The notes: a model not told the origin generated them from the sequence alone. 64,000 bases of DNA from Streptomyces sp. XD-27 (GCF_030553055.1 NZ_CP130713.1:868001-932000), one strand, 5' to 3'; numbered from the stretch's first letter, positions 52,157 through 61,973 are shown. Made by a program: numbers and translations.

Positions 52157-53204
52157 TGCGTTCCAGCGGTATGAGCTTGAAGTTCTGGTTGCCGCTGGTG
52201 CCGGGCGAGGTGTTGGAGCCGTCCTGGCAGACGAAGACGCCGTGGGGGAAGGCCGGTCCCAGGTTCGCCGTCGTCGCGTCGATGCCGTCGGTGTCCTCGC
52301 AGCCGTCGGCGGCGCTGCCCCGGACCACGGAGAAGCGGCCGGTGTAACTGCCCGTGGCCCGGTCGTAGGTGGTGTAGTCGTTGCTGCCCTGGGAGGAGAC
52401 GATGATCCGGTCGCCCGCGGCGGTGATGCCCTCGACGTCGGCGGTGAGGTGACCGTCCGAGCCGGTGGAGTCCATCAGGGTGCGGCCGGTGCCCGCGTCC
52501 GGCTCGGCACCGTAAGCCCACACGCCGACGTCCTCCTCGCCGAGGTACAGCTTGCCGGTGGTCTCGTCGGCGAAGCAGCCCTCCACGGTGCTCTCGGCGC
52601 CGAAGAGCCGCACCGACCGGGTGGCCACCGCGTCGCCGTCGACGGTGATCTCCCACTGCTCGACGCGTCCGGAGGTGGAGTTGGGGAAGGCGTAGAGCTT
52701 TCCGGACGACGGCGACTTGTACATGCAGATGCCGTGCGCGGTGACCTCGGTGGGCACGTCCTTGAGGTGCTTCAGCTTCCGGGTGGCCGCGTCCATGCGG
52801 TAGATGTGCATGGCGCCGTTGCCGTTCTCCGCCTCGTCGTCCGCCGAGACGACGATGTCGCCGCGGAGGTCGACGTTGTTGCCATGGTCTCCGGCGACGC
52901 GCTGGATGCGGGCGCCCTTCAGGTCGTAGACCTCCAGGGCGCCCTTCTTGTCGGTACCGACCACCACGGACTTCGCCGGATCGCCGGGGTGCACCCAGAC
53001 GGCGGGGTCGTCGGCGGCGTCGCCACTGTGGGAGACCGGCGCCGTCTCGACGGTGGCCGTCACCTCGGTGCCCGCGGTGTGCGGGGTGTCCGCGTGGGAC
53101 GGCGCGGCGGCCTGCCAGAGCAGGGCCGCGGCGGCGGTGACGGTGACGGCAACGGCGGTACCGCGTACGGCCGGTCGGGTGGGGGTGATGTCAGGGGACA
53201 CCAT
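52146..53204 (-). CDS. Beta-propeller phytase
   Basis: Secreted phytate phosphatase of 352 residues. After a signal peptide (hydrophobic run to about APSHADT at residue 40) the sequence shows family signatures DAADDPAVWVHPGDPAKSVV, GTDKKGALEVYDLKG, HGNNVDLRG and a later calcium-binding EGCFADETTGKLYLGEEDVGVW, which matches the six-bladed BPP fold. It releases phosphate from phytate in a calcium-dependent manner. ATG 53204 follows AAGGGA; an ATG at 53216 and a GTG one codon later are alternatives. It may serve phosphate scavenging; no PHO box was identified. Confidence 0.92.
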   Translation of the reverse strand: MVSPDITPTRPAVRGTAVAVTVTAAAALLWQAAAPSHADTPHTAGTEVTATVETAPVSHSGDAADDPAVWVHPGDPAKSVVVGTDKKGALEVYDLKGARIQRVAGDHGNNVDLRGDIVVSADDEAENGNGAMHIYRMDAATRKLKHLKDVPTEVTAHGICMYKSPSSGKLYAFPNSTSGRVEQWEITVDGDAVATRSVRLFGAESTVEGCFADETTGKLYLGEEDVGVWAYGAEPDAGTGRTLMDSTGSDGHLTADVEGITAAGDRIIVSSQGSNDYTTYDRATGSYTGRFSVVRGSAADGCEDTDGIDATTANLGPAFPHGVFVCQDGSNTSPGTSGNQNFKLIPLERITT

Positions 53205-53324
53205 GGTTCCCTTCATGTGGGGGTGGGACAACGAGGACGATAGGAAGCCCGTTCGAGTGTTTCCTGAACGACAGGTGAACGGAATACCCATGACCGGCGG
53301 CAGGCGTCACTGTGTGACGGTTCG

Positions 53325-54950
53325 TCAACTCTCGGACGTCCAGGTGCCCTCGGGCAGCCACCGCACCTCGCCCGTCCCCAGCGTGATGGTGGCCCGCGGC
53401 CGCATGGGCTCGTCGCCTCGGCGGGAGAGCAGGACCACCTCCCCCACCCGCGCCGACATGCCGCCCAACAGGGCCTCGCACTGGGCGGCGAGCCGGTGCG
53501 GGTCCCGGGTCCGGCCCAGGGAGAGGTGCGGCGTGAAGCCCTTGGCGCGGCCGACGCAGCGGGGGAACCGCTGCTCGAGGGCGTGGTGCAGTTCCGCCCA
53601 CGGGGCCGCGCCGGCCGCCGCCGGGTCGAGCCAGACGGTGGCGTCCTCCCGGTGCCGGAAGGCGCGTACCCCCTCCAGCCGGGCGGTGAACGCCGTCGTC
53701 TCGGCCGCCGCCGCGGCGAGCAACGGCGCCGCCCGCTCGAAATCGGCCTCCGGTACGAAGCCGAAGAGCAGGTTGACGTGCGGTGGCCAGCGGCGGATCT
53801 GCCGATCGTGCTGCCGTCGGATGTACTGGATCGACGGCCACAGCTCCTGTGGGGGGATCCACGCCACCGCGGTACGGGGCGTCGGCGCGACGGCGAGCAC
53901 ATCGGTGGCCCCGGTCGCGCCGGTGTCCTGATCGCCGTGGGCCAGGTCCACCTCCACGCCGTACGCGCCGGAGACCGGGTCCGCCGCCACGCCATGGTGG
54001 TCTGATGCGTACGACTCCTCCGGGGTGGGTGAGCCCGGGACCGCTCGGGTCGGGCGCCAGCCGCCCGCGCGCACGAGCACCCGGTCGCGGGGCCGGTGCC
54101 CGCGCCCGTTCCCGTGCACGTCGGTCCAGGCGTCCCGCAGTCCGAGCGCCGCGGCGGGTCCGCCTCCACCCTCGCCGCCGCCGTTGACGTCACCGTTGAC
54201 GTCGCCGAGCAGGATCAGGTCGCCGACCACACCGGCCAGCACCTCGGCGAGCTGGTCCCATGCGGCCGGACGGGTGGCGGCCACGACGAGCGGTCCGGAT
54301 TCGGCGTCCGGGGCGGTGTCCACGACGATGGCGGTCACAGCCCCGTGCGGTCCGAGGGTGTGCCACCCCGCCTCCCGTACGGGCAACCGGCTGAGCAGCA
54401 GCGGGCCGCCGTCGTCGATGTCCTGGCCGGCCGGATCGGTGCTCAGTGTGTAGCCGGCCCGCACCCACGGGGCCCGCAGCAGCAGGGCGAGCGGTTCCGG
54501 GTCGGCCTCCTCCAGCGCGATGATGTCCGCGTCGGCGGCCGTCAGGGCGAGCGTGTGCCAGGTCAGGACGCGCAGCCCCGCCACCGTCGGCGGTGGGCGG
54601 GGCGTACGGCCCTGCGTACGGCCTACGGGGCACCAGCCGGCCGCCGGGTCCCATGCGTACGGCGTCCTGGCCATGAAGAACGGCGCCCGCAGGCGGCGCG
54701 GGTCCGGTACCCGTCCGGCCCGCGAGGCGTCGATGCGGTCCATGCCGGTGGCGCGGTCCCAGACCAGCTCGCCGTCCGCCTCGACGAACAGCACGCGATG
54801 CCAGGGGATGTCACCTCCGGGGACGAAGGCGGGCAGCGGGATCCGCTCGGGCGCGGCGGTGCCGCGCTGCCTGATCCCCAGCACGAACCGGGCGGGATCG
54901 AACCGCGGGTCGTAGCAGACACGGTGGTAGATCTCCTGGCTGGTGCGCAT
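53325..54950 (-). CDS. Three-domain RNA-end-repair fusion: MJ1316 (DUF504), EEP nuclease-like and 2H phosphoesterase
   Basis: Protein of 541 residues without signal peptide. Domain 1 (1-75) has the MJ1316/DUF504 pattern [20 protein letters not shown], then [18 protein letters not shown] and MDRID; this domain is thought to recognise RNA with cyclic phosphate ends. Domain 2 (about 125-325) resembles endonuclease/exonuclease/phosphatase enzymes ([37 protein letters not shown]), although two usual residues are changed (WH for WN, ATR for THL). Domain 3 (about 385-541) is a 2'-5' RNA ligase-like 2H domain with HVN at 391 and HLS at 475. It is 64 nt after a P-loop NTPase/TPR gene and on the same strand. 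The combination points to processing of damaged RNA ends; substrate and partners are inference. Confidence 0.85.
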   Translation of the reverse strand: MRTSQEIYHRVCYDPRFDPARFVLGIRQRGTAAPERIPLPAFVPGGDIPWHRVLFVEADGELVWDRATGMDRIDASRAGRVPDPRRLRAPFFMARTPYAWDPAAGWCPVGRTQGRTPRPPPTVAGLRVLTWHTLALTAADADIIALEEADPEPLALLLRAPWVRAGYTLSTDPAGQDIDDGGPLLLSRLPVREAGWHTLGPHGAVTAIVVDTAPDAESGPLVVAATRPAAWDQLAEVLAGVVGDLILLGDVNGDVNGGGEGGGGPAAALGLRDAWTDVHGNGRGHRPRDRVLVRAGGWRPTRAVPGSPTPEESYASDHHGVAADPVSGAYGVEVDLAHGDQDTGATGATDVLAVAPTPRTAVAWIPPQELWPSIQYIRRQHDRQIRRWPPHVNLLFGFVPEADFERAAPLLAAAAAETTAFTARLEGVRAFRHREDATVWLDPAAAGAAPWAELHHALEQRFPRCVGRAKGFTPHLSLGRTRDPHRLAAQCEALLGGMSARVGEVVLLSRRGDEPMRPRATITLGTGEVRWLPEGTWTSES

Positions 54951-55014
54951 CGCTCACGCCTCCGTGGCCTCCGGTACCCACAGTGCCACCACGCGCGCGG
55001 CCGCTGCCTGCCTC

Positions 55015-57987
55015 TCACGGGCCTGCGTCGCTCGCGGCGCCGAGACCCGCGACGGCGCGGCGGATCCGGTCGGCCGCGTCGGGGCGGCGTTCGGCGGCCA
55101 GCTGGTCGGCGAGCCGGGAGCCGACGGCCTGGTGCAGCCCGGCGACGACCGCCGCCGTGGCACGGCTCCGCTCGCAGATGCCCGTGGCCTCGGAGAACAG
55201 GTGGACGGCTTCCTGCAGCCGGGAGCCGCCCGCCTCGGCCCGGACGCCCACGGCGTTGAGCAGGGCGTGGGTGAGCTTCGGCGTGACCCCCGGGTCGGCC
55301 TCGGCCATCCTGCGGCGTACGGCCACGCACTCGTCGGCCGCGGCGAGGGCGTCGTCATGCCGCCGGGTGACGAGCAGGACCGTGCTGAGCGCGCCCAGCG
55401 CCTCGGCCAGGAAGTGCCCGTGGGCCTCCGGCTGCCGCTCGGCCAGTCGGCGCAGGATCGCCACCGACTCGTGGGCGGCGGAGAGCGCCTCGGCAGGCCG
55501 GCCCGCCATGAGGAACCGCAGGCCGAGCCCGGACAGGACGTTCGCCAGTTCGCTCTCGTAGGAGGCCGGATTGGTTGCGGCGAGCTGCCGGTACAGCGTC
55601 GCGGCCTCCTGCCCCGTGGGGACGGCGTCACGGCTGCCGGTGCGGGCCAGGGCCGCGGCGAGGTTGGTCAGGGCAGTGGCCAGGGCCGGGGTGTAGGCGG
55701 CCGGCTCCGCCCGCGCGAGCCGGCGCAGGATGGTCACGCCTTCCCGGGTCGCCGTCACCGCTTCCTCCGGTCGGCCGGTCCGGCCGAGGCACAGGCCGAG
55801 CGCCACCAGCGACGCGGACAGGTCCGGCTCGTGTGCGGCGGGGTCGGCCGCGGCCAGCCGCCGGTGCAGCGCCACACACTCCTCCTGCGCGGCGGCCGCC
55901 TCGTCCCAGCGGTCGGCGAGGGACAGGCCGCGTCCCACGTTGAGCAGCGCGTTCGCGAGGTCGGGAAGGAAGCGCTCGTCGCGCTCGGCGAGCCCGCGCA
56001 GGATGCCCACGGATTCCTCGGTGACGGCCTGCGCCTCGGCGCGCCGCCCGACGGCGGCCAGCCGGACGCCGTGGGCCTTCAGCGCGACCGCGAGGTTGCG
56101 TTCGACCGTGACCGCCAGGGCGGGAGTGGGCATGTCGGCCGGATCGATCGCCCGGTACTGCTCGACGGCGGTCGCGGACTGGGCCACGGCCTCTTCCAGC
56201 CGACCCGCGTGGTGGAGCCGGATGCTGAGTTGGTGCCGTACGGCGGCCTGGTCGCCGGGGTGCCCGGCGCCTGCGAGGCGGTGCGGCAGCAGCCGGACGC
56301 TGACGGCGGCGATGCCCGGGTCGAGGTCGACGTCGGGCCGCCGGAAGGACGGGAAGTGCGCGGCGACGGCCTCGAGGAGCTCCGGAGCGATGTCGTCGAG
56401 CGCGGCCAGGGCGGACAGCGCGCCGCTGCCGCCGGCGACGGCGAGCTGCGGGGCGGACGCGAGCAGCGGGAACAGGTACCGCGGGCCGACGTGCGGCCAG
56501 CGCTGGGCGGCGGCGACGAGGAAGGTGACGGCACGGGGTGTCCAGGTGTCGGCGACCGAGCCCGTGCCGATGCCGGTCCGGATCCTGACGCCGCCACCGC
56601 CGCCGCTACCAGGACCGGTGCCGCTGCCGGTGCCCGCGCCCGTCCCGGTGCCCGCGCCCGTCCTCGTACCGTTGCCCGCGCCCGTTCCGGTGCCCATGCC
56701 CGCGCCGGTGAGCAGAGCGCTGATCGTCGGCCCGGCCCACGGCTGTGCCGGGTACTCGGCTCGGTGTCCCGGGAGAGTGAGCGCCAGGAAGTCCTCGCTC
56801 AGCCGGTCCGGGTACAGCGGTTCCAGCACGGTGTCCTGGTCCGGATCCGCCGGGGGGTAGCACACGGCGTGGTCCGCGAGGACGCGCCGGGCCGGCAGCC
56901 GCAGGTCCATCCCGTCGACGACGTCCCGCCCCTTCGCGGGCGCCAGCGGCCCGGTGAGCGCCGCGGCGAAGACCGTACGGTTCATCACGTCGGGCGGCGT
57001 GGTGAACGCCGTGCCGGACGGGGCGATCTCGTGGCCGGCGTCCCCGGCGTCTTTGTGGAGGCGCGCCCAGTGGAGGTGTTCGCGGTCCAGGAGGTAGCTG
57101 GTCAGCCCGGCGAGGTCGGCCGGTGGCCGCCGGCCCGCGGCGCGGGCGTCGACGGCGACCAGAGCGGCCATGTGCACCGCCAGGGTCAGGCCGAAGTCGG
57201 CGCTCACGAGCGCCTCGGGTGCGGTGATGCCGGCGGACGGGATGCCGTACCGGACGGCGAAGCTGTCGCGGGCGACGGTGAACATCTCCGCCCGCGGCGA
57301 CCGGGACCCGCCCTCCCCATCCCCCTCGTTCCCTTCCCGGTCTCCGCCCCCCTCGTCGGACACGCCGGGCAGCGGCGGGAGGAACTGGGCGGACGTCGCC
57401 GCCTGTTGGTTGGCCAGTGCGGCGCGGACGGCGGGCCAGACGTCGTCGCTGCGGGCCAGCAGCAGGACGCGGGCGCGCCCGGCAGGCCGGTGCAGCAGCG
57501 CGTTGCTGAGCAGCCACAACAGGTGGGACAGCGGCCAGCGGTCGGCGTAGTCGACGATCAGCAGGGTCCTGGCGTCGGCCGCGGCGCCGAGGTCCTGGCT
57601 GCCGGGCGGTGGCAGGACGCTGCCCGGGCCGTGCGTGGCGGTCACGACCTGCCAGCCGTCGGCCGCGGACTGCTGTGCGAAGTGGTCGGCGAGCCGGGTC
57701 TTGCCCTGGCCGCCCGGGGCGTGCAGCCACCGCACGGCCAGCCGCGCCCCCTCGTCGCGCCACCGCCGCAGCGCCGCCAGCTCCGCCGCGCGCCCGGTGA
57801 ACTCCACGACGCCGAACCGGGCGTTGAGCATCCGGCTCGGCAGCTCGCGCAGAAACCCGTCGTCGGGTGGGGCCGTCGGCCTCCACCGCTGGAGCAGGTA
57901 CACCGGTACGCCGTCGCCGAAGACGTGGATGTCGGCGCCGATCGCACCGTAGGCGAAACCGTTCTCGGCGCGTACGTGCTGGGTCAC
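55015..57987 (-). CDS. P-loop NTPase (STAND/NB-ARC-like) with TPR C-terminus
   Basis: Cytoplasmic protein of 990 residues. An N-terminal region of about 60 residues of unknown type is followed by a P-loop GGQGKT (92-97) and Walker B TLLIVDYADRW (141-151), then a helical region. About residues 426-466 form a Gly/Thr-rich linker of tandem GTGTGAG-type units. After a further helical block, residues about 560-980 form TPR-like repeats (ALAVTVERNLAVALK, LANALLNVGRGLSLADRWDEA, LATALTNLAAALARTG). GTG 57987 follows GGGGGAC. It resembles signal-transducing ATPases that sense a trigger through repeats. It is encoded 64 nt upstream of the RNA-repair fusion, so I infer a functional pair. Confidence 0.85.
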   Translation of the reverse strand: MTQHVRAENGFAYGAIGADIHVFGDGVPVYLLQRWRPTAPPDDGFLRELPSRMLNARFGVVEFTGRAAELAALRRWRDEGARLAVRWLHAPGGQGKTRLADHFAQQSAADGWQVVTATHGPGSVLPPPGSQDLGAAADARTLLIVDYADRWPLSHLLWLLSNALLHRPAGRARVLLLARSDDVWPAVRAALANQQAATSAQFLPPLPGVSDEGGGDREGNEGDGEGGSRSPRAEMFTVARDSFAVRYGIPSAGITAPEALVSADFGLTLAVHMAALVAVDARAAGRRPPADLAGLTSYLLDREHLHWARLHKDAGDAGHEIAPSGTAFTTPPDVMNRTVFAAALTGPLAPAKGRDVVDGMDLRLPARRVLADHAVCYPPADPDQDTVLEPLYPDRLSEDFLALTLPGHRAEYPAQPWAGPTISALLTGAGMGTGTGAGNGTRTGAGTGTGAGTGSGTGPGSGGGGGVRIRTGIGTGSVADTWTPRAVTFLVAAAQRWPHVGPRYLFPLLASAPQLAVAGGSGALSALAALDDIAPELLEAVAAHFPSFRRPDVDLDPGIAAVSVRLLPHRLAGAGHPGDQAAVRHQLSIRLHHAGRLEEAVAQSATAVEQYRAIDPADMPTPALAVTVERNLAVALKAHGVRLAAVGRRAEAQAVTEESVGILRGLAERDERFLPDLANALLNVGRGLSLADRWDEAAAAQEECVALHRRLAAADPAAHEPDLSASLVALGLCLGRTGRPEEAVTATREGVTILRRLARAEPAAYTPALATALTNLAAALARTGSRDAVPTGQEAATLYRQLAATNPASYESELANVLSGLGLRFLMAGRPAEALSAAHESVAILRRLAERQPEAHGHFLAEALGALSTVLLVTRRHDDALAAADECVAVRRRMAEADPGVTPKLTHALLNAVGVRAEAGGSRLQEAVHLFSEATGICERSRATAAVVAGLHQAVGSRLADQLAAERRPDAADRIRRAVAGLGAASDAGP

Positions 57988-58145
57988 GAGAGATCGTCCC
58001 CCGCGCCCGGCACGGCGAGTAACGACAGCGGCTCCGGCATCGTGGTCTCCTCCCACCCCGAGGCGGTCGGCTGACCGCCGTGAGGCAAACGTACCTCCCC
58101 CCTCTGACACCGAAGCGGGGTGCGGCCGGGTTCCCGCCGGCGGGA

Positions 58146-61022
58146 CTACCGCTTCTCGGCGGAGAGGGCGTCGCGGACGTGTCGCCTCGTGACGCCCAGC
58201 TTCTTGAGTACGTGGGCCACGTGCTGTTCGACGGTGCGGGGAGACAGGAACAGGGCCTGCGCGATGTCCTGGTTGGTGGCGCCTCGGGCGAGCAGCTCGG
58301 CGACCTGCCGTTCGCGCGGCGAGAGTTGGTCCCCGTAGCCGCGGCGGCCGCGCGGCGACGGGCGGGCCAGGCCGAGTTCGCGCAGGGTCCGCTGGCACCG
58401 GGCGGCGTCGGAGGGGGCGCCGAGCGTGCCGTACGCGTCGGCGGCCTGGGTGAGATGCTCGGCGGCCGCGTCGGGGCGGGAGCGGCCCAGGGCGCGCCCC
58501 TGGCGTTCGGCCGCGCGGGCGGACTCGTACGGGCGCCCGATCCGCCGCCACAGTTCGCGGGCGTACCCGAACTGCTCGGCGGCGGCTTCGGCGTCCTCGC
58601 GCAACAGGCCGCGTACGAGGTGCAGTTCGGCGACGGCGCCGGGCGCGTCCCGGCCTCGCAGTCCGCTGTCGGCGTCGTCGGCCAGCCGTCCGGCGGCCTC
58701 CCGGTCGCCGTGGGCGAGCGCCGCCTCAACGGCCACGGGCACCAGGCCGGTGGCCCGCGCCCACGCGCCTGCCCGGCGCAGCGCCACCACCGCCGGCACG
58801 GTGGCCGCCGAAGCGGCCTCCGGTGCCCCCTCCGCCAGCCGGATCGCGGCGGTCTCCGCGGCGGCCCGGCACGCCATGGTCACCTGGGACTCCCGCTCCC
58901 CGGAGGCGGCGGCCGCGGCCAGCCACTCCAGGGCACGGGCGTGCTGTCCCCGGGCCGCCGCCAGCCGCGCGCCCACCATGGCCTGCTCGGCCGTGGCCAT
59001 GCGGATGTCGGGGAACTCGTCGCCGAGCGCGGCGAAGCGCTGCTCCAGGTCCGTCCAGTGCCCGGCCAGACCGGCCAGCCGCAGCAGGGCGATGCGGCTG
59101 TAGCACTCCAGATACGGGATGCCCGCGCGCCGGGCGAGCTCCCGGCTCTCCTCCAGCAGCGCAGCGGCGCGGCGGTCGTGGCCCAGTTCGATGGCGATCT
59201 CGCCGACGTTGTAGAGGGCGCGGACCGTCTGCCTGAGGACTTCCGCGTCGTCCGCCCGCCGGGGCAGCCGGTCCAGCAGGGCCCACACCTCGGCGTTGCC
59301 GTCCCGGGCGAGCAGCGTGAGCCGGGTGGCGCGCACCGTCGCCCGGATGGCATCAGCTTGACTGTCCTGGCTGTCGCGGATGGTGTGCTCGGCCCGGTCC
59401 AGCCAGGTCCAGGCGTGGTCCGAGGCGCCGTTCTGCTCGTTCATGGCCAGGGCGGCCATGGCTCGGGCGGCGCGTTCGGGGCGGCTGCGCAGCTCCTCGA
59501 CGGCCTCTTCGAGCCGCTCGAAACCGGCCCGGTCGCCGACCTGGCTGATCATGATGATGCCCAGCGTCAGCCGGATGTCGCCGCGGGTGGCCTCCGGCAG
59601 CTGCGGGTCGGCGAGGATGCGGCGCAGTACGGCGGCGTTGGCGGCGTAGTCCACGCCGTTGACGGCGATTCCCGCCAGCGCGAGGGCGGCCCGCGACCGC
59701 AGGTCGGCGTCCAGCCGCGGCTGGTCCAGGATCCGGTGCAGCAGCGTGGCGGCGGTGCCCTGGTCGCCCAGGGCGATCGCCTGGTCGGCGGCGGCCTCCG
59801 CCTGCCGCAGCCATGCCTCGTGGTCGCCCAGGGCGTAGGTGTGGTGCGCGATCTGCACCAGCGGCGGGGGCGACTGCGCCGTCAGCGCCTCGACGGCCCG
59901 CCGGTGCAGGCGGGTGCGGCGAGGGCCGGGGACGTGCTCGTAGGCGGCCTGCTGGGCGAGGACGTGCCGGAACACGTACCGGCCCGATCCGGTCTCGCGC
60001 AGGACGGAGGACCGCAGCGCCTCGGTCAGCCCCTTGGCGCCGGCGTCCGCCTCCAGCCCGGCGACGCCGGTGAGCAGGGGCTCCGGGGCGGGGACGGCGA
60101 GCACACAGGCCGCGTCGACGATCGCCGCCCCGTCCGGCGACAGGGCCGCCAGGCGTTCCGTGACCGCTTCGCGCAGGCTCCTGGGCACCTCGGCGCGTTC
60201 GAGCCCGACGGTGAGATCGCCGCTACCGGCCACCTGTGCGTGCTCGCACAGAGTGATCAGGTCCTCCTCGGCGGCCAGCGGCAGGCCCTCGCTGCGGCGG
60301 TACAGGACGTGGCCCAGCGCCGGTGTGGCGCGCGGGCCGAGCGCGGCGCACGCCAGATCGCGTACGTCGTGCTCGGACAGCGGGTCGAGGCGGATCGTGG
60401 TGCCGCCGGTCCCGGGCGGGCGGCGGTACGCGGCCCCGAGCGGCGGAGTGTCCAGGGGCAGGTCCTCGGCCCGGTAGGTGAGCACCAGGCTCAGCTGCTC
60501 GGGCAGGTCCCTGGCGATCAGCAGGAGCAGCTCGCGGGTGGCTTCGTCGACCCAGTGCAGGTCCTCGACGACCAGGACCGCGGGGCCCAGTGCCTCCAGG
60601 AACGCGCGGACCGCCTGCACCAGCTGGTGGCGCCGGGACTGGGCGTCCTCCGGCCGCGGCGGCGGAGGCGGGAGCCGGTCCGCGAGGTCCGGCAGCAGCC
60701 GCGCCAGGGCGCCGGCGGTCGGGGAGACGCGGCCGGGCGGCGGCAGCCAGCGGCCCGCCTTCCGCAGGGCGTCCACGACCGGGCCGAACGGGAAGGGCTC
60801 GCGCAGCGGGTGGCAGAAGCCCGTCAGCACCCGGCGGTCCGCCGCGGACCGCACCGCCTCGCGGACCAGCCGGGACTTCCCGATCCCGGCCTCCCCCTCG
60901 ACCAGGACGACCGCGGGCGGATGTCCGAGCGCAGCAAGCAGCAGGCCGAACTCCCGCTGCCTGCCGACGAATCGGAAGGTCCCGCCGGTCGCCGCGGCAG
61001 CGTGGTCGGGGCCGAGTCGCAC
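58146..61022 (-). CDS. LAL-type (large ATP-binding LuxR) transcriptional regulator
   Basis: Regulator of 958 residues. Walker A GEAGIGKS (about 43-50) and Walker B AVLVVEDLHWVDE lie in the N-terminal AAA part, followed by a long TPR-like helical middle and a C-terminal LuxR HTH (LSPRERQVAELLARGATNQDIAQALFL, LSPRTVEQHVAHVLKKLG). LAL regulators commonly activate secondary-metabolite or sugar genes. GTG 61022 was chosen because AGGTGAT precedes it; GTG 61043 without a ribosome site would add seven residues. Its stop is about 160 nt from the start of the NTPase gene on the same strand, so it could co-regulate that unit; this is inference only. Confidence 0.9.
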   Translation of the reverse strand: MRLGPDHAAAATGGTFRFVGRQREFGLLLAALGHPPAVVLVEGEAGIGKSRLVREAVRSAADRRVLTGFCHPLREPFPFGPVVDALRKAGRWLPPPGRVSPTAGALARLLPDLADRLPPPPPRPEDAQSRRHQLVQAVRAFLEALGPAVLVVEDLHWVDEATRELLLLIARDLPEQLSLVLTYRAEDLPLDTPPLGAAYRRPPGTGGTTIRLDPLSEHDVRDLACAALGPRATPALGHVLYRRSEGLPLAAEEDLITLCEHAQVAGSGDLTVGLERAEVPRSLREAVTERLAALSPDGAAIVDAACVLAVPAPEPLLTGVAGLEADAGAKGLTEALRSSVLRETGSGRYVFRHVLAQQAAYEHVPGPRRTRLHRRAVEALTAQSPPPLVQIAHHTYALGDHEAWLRQAEAAADQAIALGDQGTAATLLHRILDQPRLDADLRSRAALALAGIAVNGVDYAANAAVLRRILADPQLPEATRGDIRLTLGIIMISQVGDRAGFERLEEAVEELRSRPERAARAMAALAMNEQNGASDHAWTWLDRAEHTIRDSQDSQADAIRATVRATRLTLLARDGNAEVWALLDRLPRRADDAEVLRQTVRALYNVGEIAIELGHDRRAAALLEESRELARRAGIPYLECYSRIALLRLAGLAGHWTDLEQRFAALGDEFPDIRMATAEQAMVGARLAAARGQHARALEWLAAAAASGERESQVTMACRAAAETAAIRLAEGAPEAASAATVPAVVALRRAGAWARATGLVPVAVEAALAHGDREAAGRLADDADSGLRGRDAPGAVAELHLVRGLLREDAEAAAEQFGYARELWRRIGRPYESARAAERQGRALGRSRPDAAAEHLTQAADAYGTLGAPSDAARCQRTLRELGLARPSPRGRRGYGDQLSPRERQVAELLARGATNQDIAQALFLSPRTVEQHVAHVLKKLGVTRRHVRDALSAEKR

Positions 61023-61153
61023 GCGATCACCTGCCTCGCCCACGGCACCGGGCGGAGCGGCCCTGACCGGTCCCGTGGCCCTGTGCTGGCCACGCTAGAC
61101 CGGTGCGCGGGGGCGGCAACAGACCGGTGGCGCGACGGGCGGCGACGCGGCGG

Positions 61154-61663
61154 TCAGCCGGGCGGGACGGCCCCGCCACCGAGCGGTGGTCCGCCACCGG
61201 CTCCCGGCACCAGTTCCGCGGTCACCCGGGTGCCGCCCGCCGTGACCGTGACGCAGCAGCTCGCCGCGTACGCCTCCACCAACCGCAGGCCGCGGCCGCC
61301 GCACGGCGTGTCGCCGGCCTCCTCCTCGTCCGCGCCGCGCGCGACCGACCGCGGCCGCCACCGTCCGGTGTCGCTGACCTGGATCTTCATCGTCGCGCCG
61401 GTGACGGCCAGCAGGACGGTCACGTCGGGGCTGCCGCTGTGCCGTACCGCGTTCGCGACCAGTTCGGTCACGATGACGGCCACCGCCTCGTCGACCGCTT
61501 CGGACGCCTCCCACCGCCGCGCCGTGTCACGGGCGAACCGCCGCAGGACGGGCACCGATGCCGCCGCGGCGGGCATGACGCACACGGCCGACCTCGTCGC
61601 GTCGGCGGTCCGGCTCGGCAGGTGGTAGTCGAGGGCAGCGGAGCGTGTCTTCTCGACCGTCAT
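61154..61663 (-). CDS. Anti-sigma-type ATP-binding protein (RsbW-like)
   Basis: HATPase_c_2 domain protein of 169 residues. The N-box EAVAVIVTELVANAVRHS, the G1 motif QVSDTGRW and the late GGRGLRLVEAYA identify the RsbW/SpoIIAB-like kinase group. Streptomyces genomes carry many such proteins that bind sigma or anti-anti-sigma factors. ATG 61663 has AAGGAG about 10 nt upstream. It is divergent from the membrane protein gene at 61974. A SpoIIE-type phosphatase gene lies 1.7 kb away on the same strand, so a partner-switching relation is possible but not shown. Confidence 0.9.
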   Translation of the reverse strand: MTVEKTRSAALDYHLPSRTADATRSAVCVMPAAAASVPVLRRFARDTARRWEASEAVDEAVAVIVTELVANAVRHSGSPDVTVLLAVTGATMKIQVSDTGRWRPRSVARGADEEEAGDTPCGGRGLRLVEAYAASCCVTVTAGGTRVTAELVPGAGGGPPLGGGAVPPG

Positions 61664-61973
61664 CACGGGAAGCTCCTTCACGTCCCTGGCCTTCTCAGGC
61701 CCGTACGTGCGGTGGGGGATGTTCGTAAGGCCGACCGCCGCAGCGGTGACGCCACCACCCTCGCCTCCGGACCACGGCCGGAACAATCAGGGAACGCTCA
61801 GGTACGGGTACGCAAGAAATGCCCGTCGATCGACGGCCTGTCCATCGCCCCCATGCGACTCAGGGCGCATGCCCGCATACGACCAGGGTGTGACGGGCAT
61901 CGTGCTTCGGCGCGATGCGGCGGCGGCCTGACGGGCAGTTGGATGGCGGGGTAGCTGATCACAGGGAGACCTC
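61664..61973. other. Divergent intergenic region with a 14-bp palindrome
   Basis: About 310 bases between the RsbW-like gene (minus) and the membrane protein gene (plus). It holds a perfect palindrome CCGTCGATCGACGG (61823-61836), which may be an operator. Short frames on both strands look non-coding. Confidence 0.4.

Noticed and set aside
56590..56712. CRISPR-like or satellite repeat
   Set aside because: Short irregular units in frame with the protein; no spacers and coding continues through it.
54943..61628. Very long plus-strand frames opposite the NTPase and LAL genes
   Set aside because: Shadow frames of high-GC coding DNA; motifs (P-loop, HTH) are on the minus strand.
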